Source: an uncultured Oscillospiraceae bacterium (GTDB lineage: Bacteria; Bacillota; Clostridia; Oscillospirales; Oscillospiraceae). From it: a DNA stretch of 5,890 nucleotides. The position numbers and the translations under genes are program-made. Below the pieces are notes generated by a model, which saw only the letters and a program-made list of their open reading frames with translations, was not told where the DNA came from and searched no databases. Of the stretch, positions 5,801-5,890 are shown one piece after another. Every line of letters begins with the position of its first letter. Positions within the stretch are counted from its first letter, which is position 1. The DNA is taken from the NCBI GenBank assembly GCA_934662925.1, contig CAKUKL010000108.1:1-5890 (forward strand), read 5' to 3'.

Positions 5801-5838
5801 AGCACTTCCGGTGGAACCTCAGCCCGGGGGCCAGGTCA
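5801..5838. repeat. Second copy of the 38-base direct repeat, overlapping the HIT gene end
   Basis: It matches 5590-5627 at 34 of 38 positions; all four differences are transitions. The copy straddles the HIT stop codon (5819-5821), covering the last five codons plus two bases of the preceding codon on one side and 18 bases of 3' flank on the other. Confidence 0.8.
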
Positions 5839-5890
5839 TATCCCGCCCCGAAAGCACATGGAAATGCAGGTGCTGCACCGTCTGGCCGGC
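5819..5890 (-). CDS. HIT (histidine triad) family protein, C-terminal 23 residues only
   Basis: Reading leftward from the window edge gives AGQTVQHLHFHVLSGRDM, then TWPPG and TGA at 5819-5821. The HLHFHVL segment is the histidine triad motif HxHxH and the nucleotide-phosphate catalytic site. The GQTVxHLHFHxLxGR...WPPG ending is typical of bacterial Hint-like nucleotide phosphoramidase or hydrolase proteins of about 110-115 residues. The rest of the gene is outside the window. It converges on mtaB. Its last codons are part of a 38-base repeat also found at 5590-5627. A serine replaces the more usual glycine before GRDM, a minor variation. Confidence 0.92.
   Translation of the reverse strand, partial: AGQTVQHLHFHVLSGRDMTWPPG

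Noticed and set aside
5608..5805. Minus-strand 65-codon open frame ending in TWPPG
   Set aside because: Only the last five residues match HIT, because of the duplicated 38-base repeat. The rest is hairpin sequence with no homology signal or ribosome binding site.

Overview
The window is a GC-rich stretch of bacterial chromosome with housekeeping-type genes. It looks like a Firmicute of the class Clostridia, most likely an Oscillospirales/Oscillospiraceae-type gut anaerobe. The grounds are strong AGGAGG-type ribosome binding sites, the UPF0237 ACT + DUF711/PFL pair known from Firmicutes, an HPr-like protein, MtaB, and high-GC palindromic intergenic repeats. The family-level placement is inference from gene content and composition, not a database match.

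Layout. A leftward cluster runs from about 3730 down to the left edge. A good extended -10 promoter (3702-3730) precedes a MATE-family efflux transporter (2270-3664). The transporter overlaps a YfbR-type 5'-deoxynucleotidase (1698-2273) by 4 bases. A small ACT-domain protein (1389-1658) follows after 39 bases. Then comes a 499-base non-coding stretch (890-1388) full of hairpins and imperfect direct repeats, and then the N-terminal two thirds of a PFL/DUF711 protein (889 to the left edge). ACT and PFL genes are often immediate neighbours, so the repeat block seems to have been inserted between them.

Upstream of the MATE promoter, a rho-independent terminator (3754-3782) closes a short leftward gene for an 80-residue HPr-like protein (3807-4049). 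This protein keeps the regulatory-serine region but has no active-site histidine. It is divergent from mtaB (4130-5434, rightward), which encodes the tRNA t6A37 methylthiotransferase. The two putative promoters overlap in the 80-base gap.

Right of mtaB is a strong hairpin terminator (5519-5560). A 3'-flank repeat region (5566-5838) follows, and at the right edge lie the last 23 residues of a leftward HIT-family protein. The final codons of the HIT gene sit inside a 38-base sequence that recurs 211 bases away, so this region also looks like an inserted or duplicated structured repeat anchored at a gene 3' end.

No phage, CRISPR, transposase, tRNA or rRNA gene was seen. The least explained material is the two repeat-rich intergenic regions. 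The rest is recognisable core metabolism, RNA modification and transport.
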